Assembly: GCF_900292015.1 (NCBI RefSeq)
Contig: NZ_LR130759.1
Span: forward strand, 2,790,001-2,854,000
DNA: 64,000 nucleotides
Reading direction: 5' to 3'
Source of the DNA: Mycobacterium basiliense
GTDB lineage: Bacteria; Actinomycetota; Actinomycetes; Mycobacteriales; Mycobacteriaceae
Below, piece after piece: positions 48,414-59,848 of the stretch (position 1 is the stretch's first letter; every line of letters begins with the position of its first letter). The notes under the pieces are model-generated. The model was given only the letters and a program-made list of their open reading frames with translations. It made no database searches and had not been told where the DNA came from. The position numbers and the translations under genes are program-made.

Positions 48414-51239
48414 GTGTCCGATAATTCCACGTTCGCAGACCGCCACATAGGCTTGGACCCCCAGGCTGTCGCGACGATGCTTGCGGTCATCGGCGTCGAT
48501 ACTCTCGACGACCTGGCCGCCAAGGCGGTGCCGAAGGGCATCCTGGACAAACTCGCCGACGCCGGCACCGCACCGGGCCTGGACCGACTCCCGCCGGCCG
48601 CTAGCGAGGCGGAGGCGTTGGCCGAGCTGCGTGCGCTGGCCAACGCCAACACGGTGGCCGTGTCGATGATCGGGCAGGGCTACTACGACACCATCACCCC
48701 ACCGGTTCTGCTGCGGAACATCCTGGAAAACCCCGCCTGGTACACGGCGTATACGCCCTACCAGCCCGAAATCAGTCAGGGTCGGTTGGAAGCCTTACTG
48801 AATTTCCAAACCATGGTGACCGATCTCACCGGCCTAGAGATCGCGAACGCATCGATGCTCGACGAAGGCACCGCCGCAGCTGAGGCCATGACCCTGATGC
48901 AGCGCGCAACCCGCGGCCCGGCAAAGCGGCTGGCCGTTGACGTCGACGTGTTTGAGCAAACCGCGGTGGTGTTGGCCACCCGCGCGAAGCCGTTGGGTAT
49001 CGAGATCGTCACCGCCGATCTGCGGGATGGGCTGCCCGAGGGTGAATTTTTCGGCGTCATCGCCCAGCTGCCCGGAGCCAGCGGCCGGCTCACCGACTGG
49101 ACCCAGCTGGTGGAGCAGGCCCACGACCGCGGCGCGCTGGTGGCCATCGGCGCCGACCTGTTGGCCCTGACCCTGGTTGCGCCGCCGGGGGAGATTGGCG
49201 CCGATGTCGCATTCGGTACCACCCAGCGTTTCGGTGTCCCAATGGGTTTCGGCGGCCCGCACGCCGGCTATCTGTCCGTGCACGCCAAGCACGCCCGTCA
49301 GCTACCCGGACGACTGGTCGGTGTGTCGGTCGACAGCGACGGCAATTCGGCCTACCGGCTAGCGCTGCAGACCCGTGAGCAACATATCCGTCGGGACAAG
49401 GCAACCAGCAATATTTGCACCGCCCAGGTGCTGCTTGCGGTAATGGCCGCAATGTATGCCAGCTATCACGGCGCCGATGGGCTGGTCGGCATTGCACGAC
49501 GAGTGCATGGTCATGCCGAGACCATCGCCGGCGCGCTGGGCGACGCGGTGGTGCATGACAGGTTTTTCGATACCGTGCTGGCGCGGGTGCCGGGGCGTGC
49601 CGACGAGGTGTTGGCGGCGGCCAAGGCCAGTGGCGTCAACGTGTGGCGAGTCGATGCCGACCATGTGTCGGTGGCCTGCGACGAGGTCACCACCGACACC
49701 CAGGTGGCCATTGTGCTGGATGCCTTCGGGGTGTCGGCCGCCGCACCGGCCAGCGCCGACATCGCCACGCGCACTTCGGAGTTCTTGACCCATCCTGCGT
49801 TCACCCAGTACCGCACCGAGACATCGATGATGCGGTACCTGCGCGCGCTGGCGGACAAAGATATTGCGTTGGACCGCAGCATGATTCCGCTCGGTTCGTG
49901 CACCATGAAGCTCAACGCCGCTACCGAGATGGAGTCAATCACCTGGCCGGAATTCGGACGCCAGCATCCGTTCGCGCCGGCATCGGATACGCCGGGGCTG
50001 CGGCGGCTCATCGCCGACCTGGAAAGCTGGTTGACGGCCATTACCGGCTACGACGCGGTCTCGCTGCAGCCCAACGCGGGTTCGCAGGGCGAATACGCCG
50101 GGCTGTTGGCGATTCACGAGTACCACGCCAGCAGGGGAGAGCCGCAACGCGACATCTGCCTGATCCCGTCCAGCGCGCACGGCACCAACGCGGCTTCGGC
50201 CGCGCTGGCCGGGATGCGGGTGGTCGTGGTGGGTTGTCATGACAACGGCGACGTCGATCTCCATGATCTGCGCGCCAAGATCAGCGACCACGCCGATCGG
50301 CTGTCGGCGTTGATGATCACCTACCCGTCCACGCACGGCGTGTACGAGCACGACATCGCCGAGATCTGCGCGGCCGTGCACGATGCCGGCGGCCAGGTGT
50401 ACGTGGACGGCGCCAACCTCAACGCGCTGGTCGGCCTGGCCCGGCCCGGCAAGTTCGGCGGCGATGTGAGTCACCTGAACCTGCACAAGACCTTCTGCAT
50501 CCCACACGGCGGCGGCGGTCCGGGAGTGGGGCCGGTGGCGGTGCGTTCCCATCTGTCTCAGTTTCTGCCGGGCCATCCGTTCGCCCCGGAGCTGCCACAG
50601 GGGTATCCGGTGGCGTCGGCGCCCTACGGGTCGGCGTCGATTTTGCCTATCACGTGGGCCTACATCCGGATGATGGGCGCCGACGGCCTGCGGACGGCGT
50701 CGCAGACCGCGATCACGTCGGCCAACTACATTGCCCGGCGGCTCGACGAATACTTCCCGGTGCTGTACACCGGCGAGAACGGCATGGTCGCTCACGAATG
50801 CATCCTGGACCTGCGCGGCATCACCAAGTCCACCGGCGTGACCGTCGACGATGTCGCGAAACGGTTGGCAGACTACGGCTTTCACGCTCCGACCATGAGT
50901 TTTCCGGTGGCCGGCACGCTCATGGTGGAGCCGACCGAGAGCGAAAGTCTCGCCGAAGTCGACGCATTCTGCGACGCGATGATCAGCATCCGCCGCGAAA
51001 TCGACCGGGTGGGATCCGGGCAGTGGCCAGCCGACGACAATCCACTGCGCGGTGCGCCGCACACCGCCGAGTCGCTGTTGGTCGCCGACTGGGATCACCC
51101 GTACACCCGCGAAGAGGCCGCCTACCCGCTCGGTGCTGCGTTCCGGCCCAAGGTCTGGCCGGCGACGCGCCGTATCGACGGGGCCTACGGTGACCGCAAC
51201 TTGATCTGCTCGTGCCCGCCGGTGGAGGCGTTCGCCTAA
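48414..51239 (+). CDS. gcvB: glycine dehydrogenase (decarboxylating), P protein
   Basis: 941 residues from GTG 48414 with CAGGAG nine bases upstream. It is the fused P protein of mycobacteria: N-terminal and C-terminal halves both have the PLP-enzyme fold, with the cofactor Lys692 in [13 protein letters not shown]. It decarboxylates glycine and hands the aminomethyl group to GcvH. The upstream tandem riboswitch predicts glycine control. It is convergent with a PE_PGRS gene 22 bases away. Confidence 0.97.
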   Translation: MSDNSTFADRHIGLDPQAVATMLAVIGVDTLDDLAAKAVPKGILDKLADAGTAPGLDRLPPAASEAEALAELRALANANTVAVSMIGQGYYDTITPPVLLRNILENPAWYTAYTPYQPEISQGRLEALLNFQTMVTDLTGLEIANASMLDEGTAAAEAMTLMQRATRGPAKRLAVDVDVFEQTAVVLATRAKPLGIEIVTADLRDGLPEGEFFGVIAQLPGASGRLTDWTQLVEQAHDRGALVAIGADLLALTLVAPPGEIGADVAFGTTQRFGVPMGFGGPHAGYLSVHAKHARQLPGRLVGVSVDSDGNSAYRLALQTREQHIRRDKATSNICTAQVLLAVMAAMYASYHGADGLVGIARRVHGHAETIAGALGDAVVHDRFFDTVLARVPGRADEVLAAAKASGVNVWRVDADHVSVACDEVTTDTQVAIVLDAFGVSAAAPASADIATRTSEFLTHPAFTQYRTETSMMRYLRALADKDIALDRSMIPLGSCTMKLNAATEMESITWPEFGRQHPFAPASDTPGLRRLIADLESWLTAITGYDAVSLQPNAGSQGEYAGLLAIHEYHASRGEPQRDICLIPSSAHGTNAASAALAGMRVVVVGCHDNGDVDLHDLRAKISDHADRLSALMITYPSTHGVYEHDIAEICAAVHDAGGQVYVDGANLNALVGLARPGKFGGDVSHLNLHKTFCIPHGGGGPGVGPVAVRSHLSQFLPGHPFAPELPQGYPVASAPYGSASILPITWAYIRMMGADGLRTASQTAITSANYIARRLDEYFPVLYTGENGMVAHECILDLRGITKSTGVTVDDVAKRLADYGFHAPTMSFPVAGTLMVEPTESESLAEVDAFCDAMISIRREIDRVGSGQWPADDNPLRGAPHTAESLLVADWDHPYTREEAAYPLGAAFRPKVWPATRRIDGAYGDRNLICSCPPVEAFA

Positions 51240-51261
51240 CGGCAAACCGTAGCGGGGCCGG

Positions 51262-52827
51262 CTAGGCCCCGTCAGTCCCGGGCGCGCCGGCCACCGTCCC
51301 GCCGTTGCCGCCGCTGCCCCCGGCCCCGTTAACGCCGCCGCGCCCGCCATTGCCGCCGTTGCCGATCAACTGTGCGTCACCGCCGTTACCGCCGTTGCCG
51401 AAGTTCCGGCTGCTCCCGGACTCGCCCGCATCACCGCCGGCGCCGCCGTTGCCGAACAGCGCGGCGTCCCCGCCATTGCCACCGTTGCCACCGTTGCCGA
51501 GTCCGCCCCCGGCCGCTCCGCCGGCCCCACCGGCGCCGCCGTTGCCCAACAGCTTGGCGCCGTGGCCGCCATCCCCGCCAGTCCCACCGGTGCCGCCGCC
51601 AGGGGAGGACCCACCGACGCCGCCCGCGCCACCGCTACCGATGAGGCCCACGGCATCACCGCCGTGACCGGCGGCCGATATGGTCGCGCCGCCGCCCGCG
51701 CCACCGTCGCCGATCAGCGTGCCGCCGGTGCCTCCGTTGCCACCGTGGCCGAGGCCCAGAGCGGTGCCGCCACCGCCACCGTTACCGACCATTCCCGCAT
51801 TGCCGCCGGAACCGCCGGAACCGCCGCCGTGCATACCGAATGCACCAAGCCCGCCGGCGCCACCGTCGCCCCACAGTTGTCCGCCATGGCCGCCGGCACC
51901 ACCTGCCCCACCGAACCCGCCCAGGGCCGCGGTGGGCACTACCGGCCCGCCGGCGCCCCCCGCCCCGCCCTGACCGAACCACCCGACAGCGGATCCGCCG
52001 GCCCCGCCGGCCCCACCGGCCGCGTTGGGGTCGGCGGCGCCGATCCCGCCGAACCCGCCGGCACCGCCGTCACCGTATATCCTGCCGCCGATGCCGCCGA
52101 CGCCGCCGGCGCCGCCGCTGAGGCCTTCGGCGCTCCCACCGGCCCCGCCGATGCCCCCGTTGCCGAACAGCCCCGCAGCTGCGCCGCCGGCACCCCCGAC
52201 CCCGCCGTTGCCTAAGGCGGCGGAGCCGACGCCACCGACTCCGCCGTTGCCGCCGTTGCCGATCAGCCACCCACCAGCGCCGCCGTTGCCGCCAACCAGT
52301 CCGTTCGACCCCGAACCGCCGGCGCCGCCGTTGCCGCCGTTGCCGATCAGCCCCGCGGCCCCGCCGGCCCCACCCGGTTGGCCGGCTAGGCCGCCGCCGC
52401 CGTTACCGCCGTTACCGAACAACAACCCGCCATCCCCGCCGGCCTGGCCCGGTGCGCCGTTGGCGCCGTCGCCGATCAACGGACGCCCGAATATCGCCAT
52501 GGTTTGCCCGTTCACCCCGTCAAGCACGGTCTGCATCGGCGAGGCGTTGGCGGCTTCGGCACTGGCATAGGCCCCCGCGCCCGCGCTCATCGCTCGCACG
52601 AACTGCTCGTGAAACATCGCGGCCTGCGCGCTCAGGGCTTGATAGGCCTGAGCATGGGCACCGAACAGCGCCGCGATCGCCGCCGAGACCTCGTCGGCGC
52701 CTGCCGCCAATATCCCGGTCGTGGGAATCGCCATCGCCGCATTAGCCGCACTCATCGTCGAGCCAATGTTCGCCAAATCCGTTGCTGCCGCCGTCACCAT
52801 TTCCGGCACTGTAACTACAAACGACAT
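51262..52827 (-). CDS. PE_PGRS family protein
   Basis: 521 residues from [10 protein letters not shown] after GAGAGGAATCG. The PE domain (1-95) is followed by the linker [10 protein letters not shown] and one Gly-Gly-Ala/Asn/Asp repeat region that runs to the C-terminus (GAPGTDGA). Unlike the two PE_PGRS genes at 29-35 kb it has a single GRPL linker. It ends 22 bases from gcvB. No PE_PGRS stands next to gcvB in M. tuberculosis, so this is a local insertion or rearrangement; PE_PGRS34, normally behind glcB, is absent from that place here. Predicted ESX-5 substrate. Confidence 0.88.
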   Translation of the reverse strand: MSFVVTVPEMVTAAATDLANIGSTMSAANAAMAIPTTGILAAGADEVSAAIAALFGAHAQAYQALSAQAAMFHEQFVRAMSAGAGAYASAEAANASPMQTVLDGVNGQTMAIFGRPLIGDGANGAPGQAGGDGGLLFGNGGNGGGGLAGQPGGAGGAAGLIGNGGNGGAGGSGSNGLVGGNGGAGGWLIGNGGNGGVGGVGSAALGNGGVGGAGGAAAGLFGNGGIGGAGGSAEGLSGGAGGVGGIGGRIYGDGGAGGFGGIGAADPNAAGGAGGAGGSAVGWFGQGGAGGAGGPVVPTAALGGFGGAGGAGGHGGQLWGDGGAGGLGAFGMHGGGSGGSGGNAGMVGNGGGGGTALGLGHGGNGGTGGTLIGDGGAGGGATISAAGHGGDAVGLIGSGGAGGVGGSSPGGGTGGTGGDGGHGAKLLGNGGAGGAGGAAGGGLGNGGNGGNGGDAALFGNGGAGGDAGESGSSRNFGNGGNGGDAQLIGNGGNGGRGGVNGAGGSGGNGGTVAGAPGTDGA

Positions 52828-53188
52828 CACGATTCCTCTCACCCATTACGTACGAACAAAGAGTCACGCGATCCGAGCGCCAGCTACACAGCGCCAAAGA
52901 CACGGTGCCAACTCAGATCCCCACCGCACCTCCCGGCCGAAGACGCAACGCCGGTAGCGCCGAATTGCCTTCGAAGCAAACGGTGTTGAACCGGAACTCT
53001 ACGGGATGTCCCGCCCAAATCGATTGCACATACCCAATTTCTTAATTCGTATTCCGGTGAATTTACTATTCATTCAGATCGGCGCGTCACCAGTGGTTGG
53101 AATCCAATTCATTGCGCACGGAATAAATGGGGATTGTACTAACTTGGCAAGTTTGTCGGCACCGGACCCGACTGGGCGGGAACAACTG
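52828..53188 (-). other. intergenic region between PE_PGRS and dinP
   Basis: About 360 bases, notably A/T-richer around 53010-53160 than the flanks. No gene is supported; the small plus-strand frames lack a site and resemblance. The PE_PGRS promoter should be in the half next to 52827. Confidence 0.5.
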
Positions 53189-54241
53189 CTATGTGACCTC
53201 GGTCAACTCTAGGCGAACGCCCAGTAATCGGACCGGCCGGTCCAGCTCAAACAGACTCAGCACGTGCAGTGCCGCAGTGGTGATCACATCGGAGTCGGTG
53301 GTGGGTGTATCCAGCTTGCGGATCTTGGTGCGCGTGTAGAACGTCGAGGTCCGCACGGTGACCGCCACTCGGCTGACAATCCGCGCCGAAGCCACCACGT
53401 CAGCCAACGTGCGCCGCGCTAATTGTGCTACCGCCAATTCCATTTCGGCACGATCGGTGAGATCGCGCGGAAACGTGATGACGTGGCTGCGGGAGCGCGG
53501 CACCCAGGGCTCGGCGCTGATATCGGTGTCTCCACCACCGCGAGCCAGCAACAGCAGCCACAATCCGGTGCGCGGGCCGAATGTCGATGTCAGCTGCTCG
53601 ACGTCGGCCTGCGCCAGTTGACGAACCGTGCAAATTCCGATGTTCGCAAGTCTTTTCGCGGTCTTCGGCCCAACACTCCAGAGCGCGTCAACCGGCCGAT
53701 CGGCCATCACCGACATCCAGTTTGCGTCGGTGAGCTGAAATATTCCGGCCGGCTTGGCCAGTCCGGTGGCTAGCTTGGCCCGTTGTTTGTTGTCGCTGAC
53801 GCCGACCGAGCAGGACAGCCCGGCTTCGGTGAAGATGACGGTGCGGATGTGTTCGGCTACGGCAGTGGGATCAAGGGGGGCATCGGGTTGGTCAGTCAGC
53901 CCGATATAGGCCTCATCCCAGCCCCACACCTCGACCGGATGTCCCAGGTCGCGCAGCAAGGCCATCACCTGTTCGGACGCCTCCTCGTAGGCGCCGGGGT
54001 CGGACGGCAAGAAGACGGCGTCCGGGCACCGGCGGGCCGCCGTCCGCAAGGGCATACCGGCACGAACACCGAACTCCCGGGCCTCATATGAGGCACACGT
54101 CACCACCTTGCGCGGCTCGCTGGGATCACCGCTACCCCCAACGATCACCGGCGAACCCGCCAGTTCGGGACGGCGGCGGAGTTCAACCGATGCCAGGAAC
54201 TGGTCGAGGTCAACATGGAGCACCCATCGCGGCGTGGTCAC
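53189..54241 (-). CDS. dinP: Y-family DNA polymerase (DinP/DinB2-like)
   Basis: 350 residues. The catalytic site shows HVDLDQF (Asp11) and WGWDEAY (Asp109-Glu110), with the steric-gate region FLASVE; the thumb has VGPKTAKRLANIG helix-hairpin-helix and the little finger PRSRSHVITFPRDL. The C-terminus ends LLGVRLEL and lacks a beta-clamp motif, as in DinB2/DinP of M. tuberculosis (Rv3056). The enzyme copies past lesions and can misinsert or use ribonucleotides. In M. tuberculosis the gene lies far away, so its place behind dmbC (4 bases) differs. Confidence 0.9.
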   Translation of the reverse strand: MTTPRWVLHVDLDQFLASVELRRRPELAGSPVIVGGSGDPSEPRKVVTCASYEAREFGVRAGMPLRTAARRCPDAVFLPSDPGAYEEASEQVMALLRDLGHPVEVWGWDEAYIGLTDQPDAPLDPTAVAEHIRTVIFTEAGLSCSVGVSDNKQRAKLATGLAKPAGIFQLTDANWMSVMADRPVDALWSVGPKTAKRLANIGICTVRQLAQADVEQLTSTFGPRTGLWLLLLARGGGDTDISAEPWVPRSRSHVITFPRDLTDRAEMELAVAQLARRTLADVVASARIVSRVAVTVRTSTFYTRTKIRKLDTPTTDSDVITTAALHVLSLFELDRPVRLLGVRLELTEVT

Positions 54242-54245
54242 AGGC

Positions 54246-55118
54246 TCAGCCGAACCGCCGCATGATCGCCGCGGCGATCTCCTCGGGTTCGTCCTCCTGG
54301 ATGAAGTGCTTCGCCGTGGGCAACTCGACCAGGACGTGATCGGGAAACGTCGTACGCATGCGGGGAATCATCTGGCCGGGCCGGAAGGCGAAGTCCTTCA
54401 TTCCCCACACCAACAGGGCCGGCTTGGCTCCCAGCTTGGCCGGCACCTCACCGGCGAGTCGTGCCAGCAGGGGACGGGCAGCCAAGATCTGCTTGGGCAT
54501 CACGGCTACCCCCGCCCTGGCCGCCGGCGTGGGCTGCACGGCGGAGTAGTGCCGCATCACCACGCCACTGGGCCGGTGCGCCGTGCCTGCCGGGATCAAT
54601 CTCTGGACGAAAAAATTTCGCTGAAGTATTGCGTACTGCAGGGGCGGGCTGGCCATCACCTTGCTGAATGCCTTCATCACCAGCGCGTCCGCGGGCCAGA
54701 ACCAGGTGTTGCCCAACACGATGCCGCGCACCCGTTCGGTGCGTTGCACCGCGACCGCCATGCTGATCGGCCCACCCCAGTCCTGACCCATGGTTAGGTA
54801 ACCATCTAGGCCGAGGTGATCGACGAACTCACCGACCACCCCGACGTGCTCCTCGATGGTGTATCCGAATCCGACTGGGCGTTCCGACAACCCGAAACCT
54901 AGATAATCCGGTGCGATGCAGCGGAAGTGGTCACGCAGCGCCAACACGATGTTGCGGTACAAGAAGCTCCAGGTGGGGTTGCCGTGGCACAGTAGGATCG
55001 GCGGACCGGCCCCCTCATCGATGTAGTGCATGCGGCCCCGCGAACTGTCGAACCAGCGTGATTCAAACGGGTACAGGTGCGGATTCGGCTTGAACTCGGG
55101 GTTGATGTAGGGGCTCAT
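54246..55118 (-). CDS. dmbC: haloalkane dehalogenase DmbC-like
   Basis: 290 residues, alpha/beta hydrolase fold. The nucleophile is Asp113 in GQDWGG, with adjacent Trp114 and Asn47 (HGNPTW) as halide-stabilising residues; the catalytic His is in AKHFIQED near the C-terminus and an acid residue follows the sixth strand. It aligns with Rv1833c (DmbC), which splits carbon-halogen bonds to an alcohol and halide in vitro; the natural substrate is unknown. It leads a two-gene operon with dinP. Confidence 0.9.
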   Translation of the reverse strand: MSPYINPEFKPNPHLYPFESRWFDSSRGRMHYIDEGAGPPILLCHGNPTWSFLYRNIVLALRDHFRCIAPDYLGFGLSERPVGFGYTIEEHVGVVGEFVDHLGLDGYLTMGQDWGGPISMAVAVQRTERVRGIVLGNTWFWPADALVMKAFSKVMASPPLQYAILQRNFFVQRLIPAGTAHRPSGVVMRHYSAVQPTPAARAGVAVMPKQILAARPLLARLAGEVPAKLGAKPALLVWGMKDFAFRPGQMIPRMRTTFPDHVLVELPTAKHFIQEDEPEEIAAAIMRRFG

Positions 55119-55179
55119 ACCGGCGTTACCCTCCTTCGACGGTGTTCACGATGGTATGTCCGAAGTGTGACATCACCGA

Positions 55180-55395
55180 GTGTGCGAGATTGGCGTAGCG
55201 GTGGCCGCTGGCCGCATCTCTCGACGGGCAAGTCAACGCAAAAGGTGTTCGTGCGGTCCGGATCGGGGCGAGTGCCGACTATCCTGCTGCTGCACGGCTA
55301 TCCGTCCAGTTCCTTCGACTCTTGGGCAGTGATTCCTCCACGTGGAGGACCCCAATGCAGTTGCCGACGCGGCGCTCGCACTGCTCGTGCGCTAG
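55180..55395 (+). pseudogene. lipZ: lipZ remnant with frameshift and internal deletion
   Basis: The start of LipZ is readable in frame (GTG 55180: VCEIGVAVAAGRISRRASQR). A small indel at AAAAGG then shifts the frame to KVFVRSGSGRVPTILLLHGY and PSSSFD, and the sequence jumps to VEDPNAVADAALALLVR and a stop at 55393. These last residues match the end of LipZ. About 190 to 200 codons of the hydrolase core, including the nucleophile, are missing. It lies between dmbC and the Rv1836c-like gene, the place of Rv1834. It cannot give an active enzyme. Confidence 0.82.
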
Positions 55396-55418
55396 CCGGC
55401 CAACGGCGCCCGGAGGGC

Positions 55419-57602
55419 TCAGCTCAAGAAGATGTCGACGGCGGTCGCGAGCTCGGGGGTCGCCGACGTCGACAGGTTCTGGTAGCTACCGCCGCTGAGT
55501 TGCGCGACCGCTTCCCAAGTGGCCCGGTCTGGGTCGGCGCCGAAATCGATGACGTTGACCGCGATGGGCTTGGCAGGGTCCGTGCTGGTGCGGATGAATT
55601 CCTGCAGGCCCGGCCCGTCCAAGGTTTGGTCGGTGTGCGGCCCCGCGGTAATCACCAGAATCGAATTTGCTTGGCCGGCACGGAAGTTGGCTTGCATATC
55701 CTGATAGATCATGCGCAGTGTGGTGAACGACACCGCACCGCCATTCGACGAATACTGCTTATCGAGTGCGGCCAGCAGGGCCGCCGAACGGGGCTGCCCG
55801 TTGACGGGGTCGGCCAGCGGTCCGGTCGACACCTCGCTGCGGCCCTCGTGCCCGTCGAATGTCCACAGGCCGACGGCGGCGTTGGGCGGAAGCGACTTTA
55901 TCCGGTTTTGCAGCGCGGCAACGACGTTGGCCAGCCGAGTCTTGCCATCGTCGTCGGTGGGCAACGACTGGTCGAGCATGATCGTCGCGGCCACTCCGAG
56001 CGACGGTGTGGCCATGGCGTCGGCGAGCGTGGCCCGGATCGCATCGTCACCGATCGACAATGCGGCAGGCAACGTCGGGAAGCCGATGACGGGACTGTCT
56101 GGGGGTTTGACGTCGCTAACCCGAAAGCCCGCCTCGGCCAGCACTGCCAACTGTTCGGGCTTGTGCATGTAGCGGGCGAAGGCGCTGGCCGCCGTGGTCT
56201 GTTCCTGCGATAGCCACGAACCGCTGAGCAACACCGTTGGATAATCGGCGACGGCCACCGGCCCGGGCGGCAGCCACGAGCTCAGTGATTTCTTGGCATC
56301 CGGCAGCGATTGGGCACGCTGAAACACTTGCTGTTCGGTGGTGACTACGGCATGGACCGGAGCGGCCGCGACATCGCTGGCCTTGAGCAGGGCATTCATC
56401 GCTTCGGTCGGCGATGGGTTGGCCAGCTTGGGCTGTGCGGCCACCAGCGTGCGCACCGCGCTGATTCCTGCGGTTGGTGCTGCTCCCGCGGGCGCCGACG
56501 CCGCGGCAATGGCTTCGCCAGCCAAAAACGCGGCGTCACCGTTGCCGCCGATGGGCAGGGCTAGACGCAGCGACCCCCACGTTGGCAGGTTCAGGGCGCC
56601 CATCGAGTTGGGATCGGTTTGCAAGCCGGGAAGCGCCGCCCAGGTCTGCTTGGCCAGCGCCGGAGCGAGTTCGGGCCGGACGGCGAGCACCACCGGTGAG
56701 GTCACCAATGACCGGCTATCGCTGATGGATTGTTTTCCGGTCGCTTGGGCCAGCCGCGCCGCCGACACGGAACTACCCGGGATCCACAAACCTGGCCGGC
56801 CACCCAGCTGCGACGGCCACTTGCCGATAAAGCCATTGAGCACGGCGTCGGCATCGGCAGCCCTAACAGTCACGGCCACACACCGGTCGCCAATCGGACC
56901 GGCCGATGCGTTGTAGCTCTCGGCGAATTTGTTGACTCGGTCCGCGATTGACGGGTCGGCAAGGACGGCGACGGTATCCTTGCCGCCTACGCAACGCGCC
57001 GCCGCGGTTTGCGATCGGTTGGACAGCACGTCGCCGAAGAAACGCCACACGATCACGCCGCCAACCACCACCACGACCGTGATCAGTGCCACGATCACGC
57101 CGACGCTGACGCCACGCCGTCCTCCGGCGCTACGGTGGCCGCCCCGCCAATCGCGAAGCCCCCGTTGGCCGCCGACACTGAACGGCGGCGGGGGAGTCCC
57201 CGGCGAGCCGGACGCCGTCGGCTCTGGGCCGCGGAGATGGGAACCGAAATCGGGGTATTCGTCTGCCTCGGGTACCGAGTAGTCCTCGACGGCCGGGTAG
57301 GGATCGTCGTCGGCGTCTTGGCTTTCGGTCCAGTAATGGCCTTCCCCGGCGAACTCGTCCGTTGCGGCCCGATCATCAGCGCGCGGCGGGAAATCGCTTT
57401 GCTGGTCCGGCCATGGGTAGCCGTAGTCGCTCTGGTGCTCGCCGACCGGCGGCGCGGTCGACTGCTCCGCTTGATCGCCTTCGGGATGCCGACCACCGGG
57501 GCGGTCGGCTACTTCGTCGCCCCAGAACTGGTGCTCCGCAGCATTTTCGTCAGACGGTTCATCCGCGGAATCCTCGGGGTCGGGCTTGCTGTGCCTACCC
57601 AT
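55419..57602 (-). CDS. VWA-domain membrane protein (Rv1836c-like)
   Basis: 727 residues from ATG 57602 (MGRHSKPDPE); a GTG 33 bases upstream is an alternative. A long acidic, Pro-rich cytosolic tail (1-150) is followed by one transmembrane helix (165-187) and an exported part with a substrate-binding-like region (about 195-500) and a von Willebrand factor A-like domain at the C-terminus (ATIMLDQSLP, VGLWTFDG, NVIDFGADPD). The metal-site DxSxS is changed to DQSLP, so metal binding is uncertain. Function unknown. Rv1835c, next in M. tuberculosis, is not present. Confidence 0.86.
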   Translation of the reverse strand: MGRHSKPDPEDSADEPSDENAAEHQFWGDEVADRPGGRHPEGDQAEQSTAPPVGEHQSDYGYPWPDQQSDFPPRADDRAATDEFAGEGHYWTESQDADDDPYPAVEDYSVPEADEYPDFGSHLRGPEPTASGSPGTPPPPFSVGGQRGLRDWRGGHRSAGGRRGVSVGVIVALITVVVVVGGVIVWRFFGDVLSNRSQTAAARCVGGKDTVAVLADPSIADRVNKFAESYNASAGPIGDRCVAVTVRAADADAVLNGFIGKWPSQLGGRPGLWIPGSSVSAARLAQATGKQSISDSRSLVTSPVVLAVRPELAPALAKQTWAALPGLQTDPNSMGALNLPTWGSLRLALPIGGNGDAAFLAGEAIAAASAPAGAAPTAGISAVRTLVAAQPKLANPSPTEAMNALLKASDVAAAPVHAVVTTEQQVFQRAQSLPDAKKSLSSWLPPGPVAVADYPTVLLSGSWLSQEQTTAASAFARYMHKPEQLAVLAEAGFRVSDVKPPDSPVIGFPTLPAALSIGDDAIRATLADAMATPSLGVAATIMLDQSLPTDDDGKTRLANVVAALQNRIKSLPPNAAVGLWTFDGHEGRSEVSTGPLADPVNGQPRSAALLAALDKQYSSNGGAVSFTTLRMIYQDMQANFRAGQANSILVITAGPHTDQTLDGPGLQEFIRTSTDPAKPIAVNVIDFGADPDRATWEAVAQLSGGSYQNLSTSATPELATAVDIFLS

Positions 57603-57652
57603 TCCGGTGTCTGCGTCCTCTCCATCGGATATCACCCCACGGCAATCGGGGA

Positions 57653-59848
57653 TCAGCCACCTAAACGCGCCTTTGCTTCGCGACGACGACGATGCAGAAT
57701 CGGCTCGGTGTAGCCGTTGGGCTGCTGCGTGCCGGACAAGATCAGCTCCTGCGCGGCCAGGAAAGCGATGCTGTCATCGAAGTTGGGTGCCATCGGCTGG
57801 TATGCCGGGTCTCCGACGTTTTGCTTGTCCACCAACGGCGCCATCCGCTCCAGGCTGGCGCGCACGTCCTCACTGGTGATCACGCCGTGGCGCAGCCAGT
57901 TGGCCAGCAGCTGGCTGGAAATCCGCAGGGTGGCGCGGTCCTCCATGAGCGCCACATTGTGTATGTCGGGCACCTTGGAACAGCCGACGCCCTGGTCGAT
58001 CCAGCGCACCACATAGCCCAGGATGGACTGGCAGTTGTTGTCGACTTCCTCGCGGATCTCCTCGGGAGCCCAGGCCAGTTCCTTGGCCAGGGGGATGGTC
58101 AGCAACTCGTCGATGGTCGTGCGGGTCTTGCCCCGCAGCTCTTCTTGCACCGCGAACACGTCCACCTGGTGGTAGTGCATGGCGTGCAGAGTGGCGGCCG
58201 TCGGCGACGGGACCCATGCGGTGGTGGCGCCCGCCTTGGGCTGGGCGATCTTCTGCTCAACCATGTCGGCCATCAGTTCGGTCATCGCCCACATGCCCTT
58301 GCCGATCTGCGCCTTGCCGGTGAAGCCGGCGGCAAGCCCGGTGTCCACGTTGGCGTCCTCGTAGGCCTTGATCCAGGTGGTGTTCTTCATCGCACCCTTG
58401 CGGATCATCGGACCGGCCTCCATCGAGGTGTGGATCTCGTCTCCGGTGCGGTCCAGGAACCCGGTGTTGATGAACACCACCCGGTCGGCGGCGGCCTTGA
58501 TGCACGCCTTCAAATTCAGCGTCGTACGTCGCTCTTCGTCCATGATGCCGACCTTCATGGTGCCCTGCGGCAACCCGAGCACGTCTTCGACACGGCTAAA
58601 CAGTTCGCAGGTGAAGGCCACCTCGGTCGGCCCGTGCATCTTGGGTTTCACGATGTAGATGGATCCGGTGCGGCTGTTGGTCAGTGGCCCGTTGCCTTCG
58701 CCCGTCCTGAGGCCATGGATCGCGATCAGACCGGTGAACAACGCATCCATGATGCCCTCGAACACCGCGGGGCCGTCGGAGCCGTCAGCGTCGAAAACGA
58801 TCGCGTCGTTGGTCATCAGATGGCCCACGTTGCGGACGAACAACAGGCTGCGTCCGGGCAGCGTCAGCTCACCACCATGCGGGGCCGTGTAGGTGCGGTC
58901 GGCATTGAGCACCCGAGTGAAAGTCTTGTCGTCCTTGGTGACCTCCTCGGTCAGGTCGCCCCGGTTCAGGCCAAGCCAGTTTCGGTAGCCGAGCACCTTG
59001 TCGTCAGCGTCGACCGCGGCCACCGAGTCCTCGAAGTCCATGATCGTGGTGATCGCGGACTCGAGGATCACGTCCTTGATACCGGCGCGGTCGGTGGCGC
59101 CGATCTGCGATTCGGGGTCGATCAGGATCTCGATGTGCAGCCCGTGGTTGGCCAACAGCACCGAGTTCGGGCGTTCCGCCGTGCCCGTATAGCCCGCGAA
59201 CTGGCCCGGATCGGCCAGGGCGGTGGACGAGTCCGCCAGCGACACCACCAGCTGGCCGTCCTGCACCGCGAAACCGGTGACATCGGTGTAGGAACCGTCC
59301 GCCAACGGCACACTGCCGTCGAGGAATCTCCGTGCATAGGCGATCACCTTGTCGCCGCGCACCTTGTTGTAGCCACCGCTTCTCTCGGCGCCGTCACTTT
59401 CCGGGATGACGTCGGTGCCGTACAGCGCGTCATAGAGGGAGCCCCAGCGGGCGTTGGCCGCATTCAGGGCGAACCGCGCATTGAGGATCGGCACCACCAG
59501 TTGCGGGCCGGCGGTGGTGGTGATTTCATCGTCGACCCCGGACGTGCCGATGGTGAAATCATCGGGCTCGGGCAGCAGGTACCCGATTTCGGCGAGGAAT
59601 TGCCGGTAAGCCTCCGCATCCAGCGGCTCGATCACACGATGCCGATGCCACTTGTCGATCTGGGCCTGCAGGTCGTCGCGGACTTTCAGCAGATCCTGAT
59701 TCTGCGGGGTGAGGTCGGTGACCACCTTGTCCACGCCTGCCCAGAAGCTGTCCGGGTCGATGTCGGTGCCGGGTAGCGCCTCGTTGTTCACGAAGTCGTA
59801 GAGCACCCGAGCGATGCGCAAGTTGCCCGCCGACACACGATCCGTCAT
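57653..59848 (-). CDS. glcB: malate synthase G
   Basis: 731 residues. It condenses glyoxylate and acetyl-CoA to malate in the glyoxylate shunt, and is needed on fatty acids. Recognised blocks include [12 protein letters not shown], the [15 protein letters not shown] stretch with the catalytic Arg, the Mg2+ ligands in GIMDEERRT, and the C-terminal [11 protein letters not shown] region with the catalytic Asp. The C-terminus is about ten residues shorter than remembered for M. tuberculosis GlcB. ATG 59848 is preceded by GGGAGGAAATAA. It stands alone, 50 bases ahead of the Rv1836c-like gene. Confidence 0.96.
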   Translation of the reverse strand: MTDRVSAGNLRIARVLYDFVNNEALPGTDIDPDSFWAGVDKVVTDLTPQNQDLLKVRDDLQAQIDKWHRHRVIEPLDAEAYRQFLAEIGYLLPEPDDFTIGTSGVDDEITTTAGPQLVVPILNARFALNAANARWGSLYDALYGTDVIPESDGAERSGGYNKVRGDKVIAYARRFLDGSVPLADGSYTDVTGFAVQDGQLVVSLADSSTALADPGQFAGYTGTAERPNSVLLANHGLHIEILIDPESQIGATDRAGIKDVILESAITTIMDFEDSVAAVDADDKVLGYRNWLGLNRGDLTEEVTKDDKTFTRVLNADRTYTAPHGGELTLPGRSLLFVRNVGHLMTNDAIVFDADGSDGPAVFEGIMDALFTGLIAIHGLRTGEGNGPLTNSRTGSIYIVKPKMHGPTEVAFTCELFSRVEDVLGLPQGTMKVGIMDEERRTTLNLKACIKAAADRVVFINTGFLDRTGDEIHTSMEAGPMIRKGAMKNTTWIKAYEDANVDTGLAAGFTGKAQIGKGMWAMTELMADMVEQKIAQPKAGATTAWVPSPTAATLHAMHYHQVDVFAVQEELRGKTRTTIDELLTIPLAKELAWAPEEIREEVDNNCQSILGYVVRWIDQGVGCSKVPDIHNVALMEDRATLRISSQLLANWLRHGVITSEDVRASLERMAPLVDKQNVGDPAYQPMAPNFDDSIAFLAAQELILSGTQQPNGYTEPILHRRRREAKARLGG

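Noticed and set aside
51305..52570. Pro-rich plus-strand frames opposite the PE_PGRS at 51262.
   Set aside because: Antisense shadow of Gly-rich coding repeats.
55077..56213. 378-codon plus-strand frame beginning inside dmbC and running into the Rv1836c-like gene.
   Set aside because: Only 55180-55395 resembles a protein (the lipZ remnant); the rest is antisense to the VWA gene.
57692..59776. 694-codon plus-strand frame opposite glcB.
   Set aside because: Antisense shadow in high-GC DNA; glcB on the minus strand is certain.
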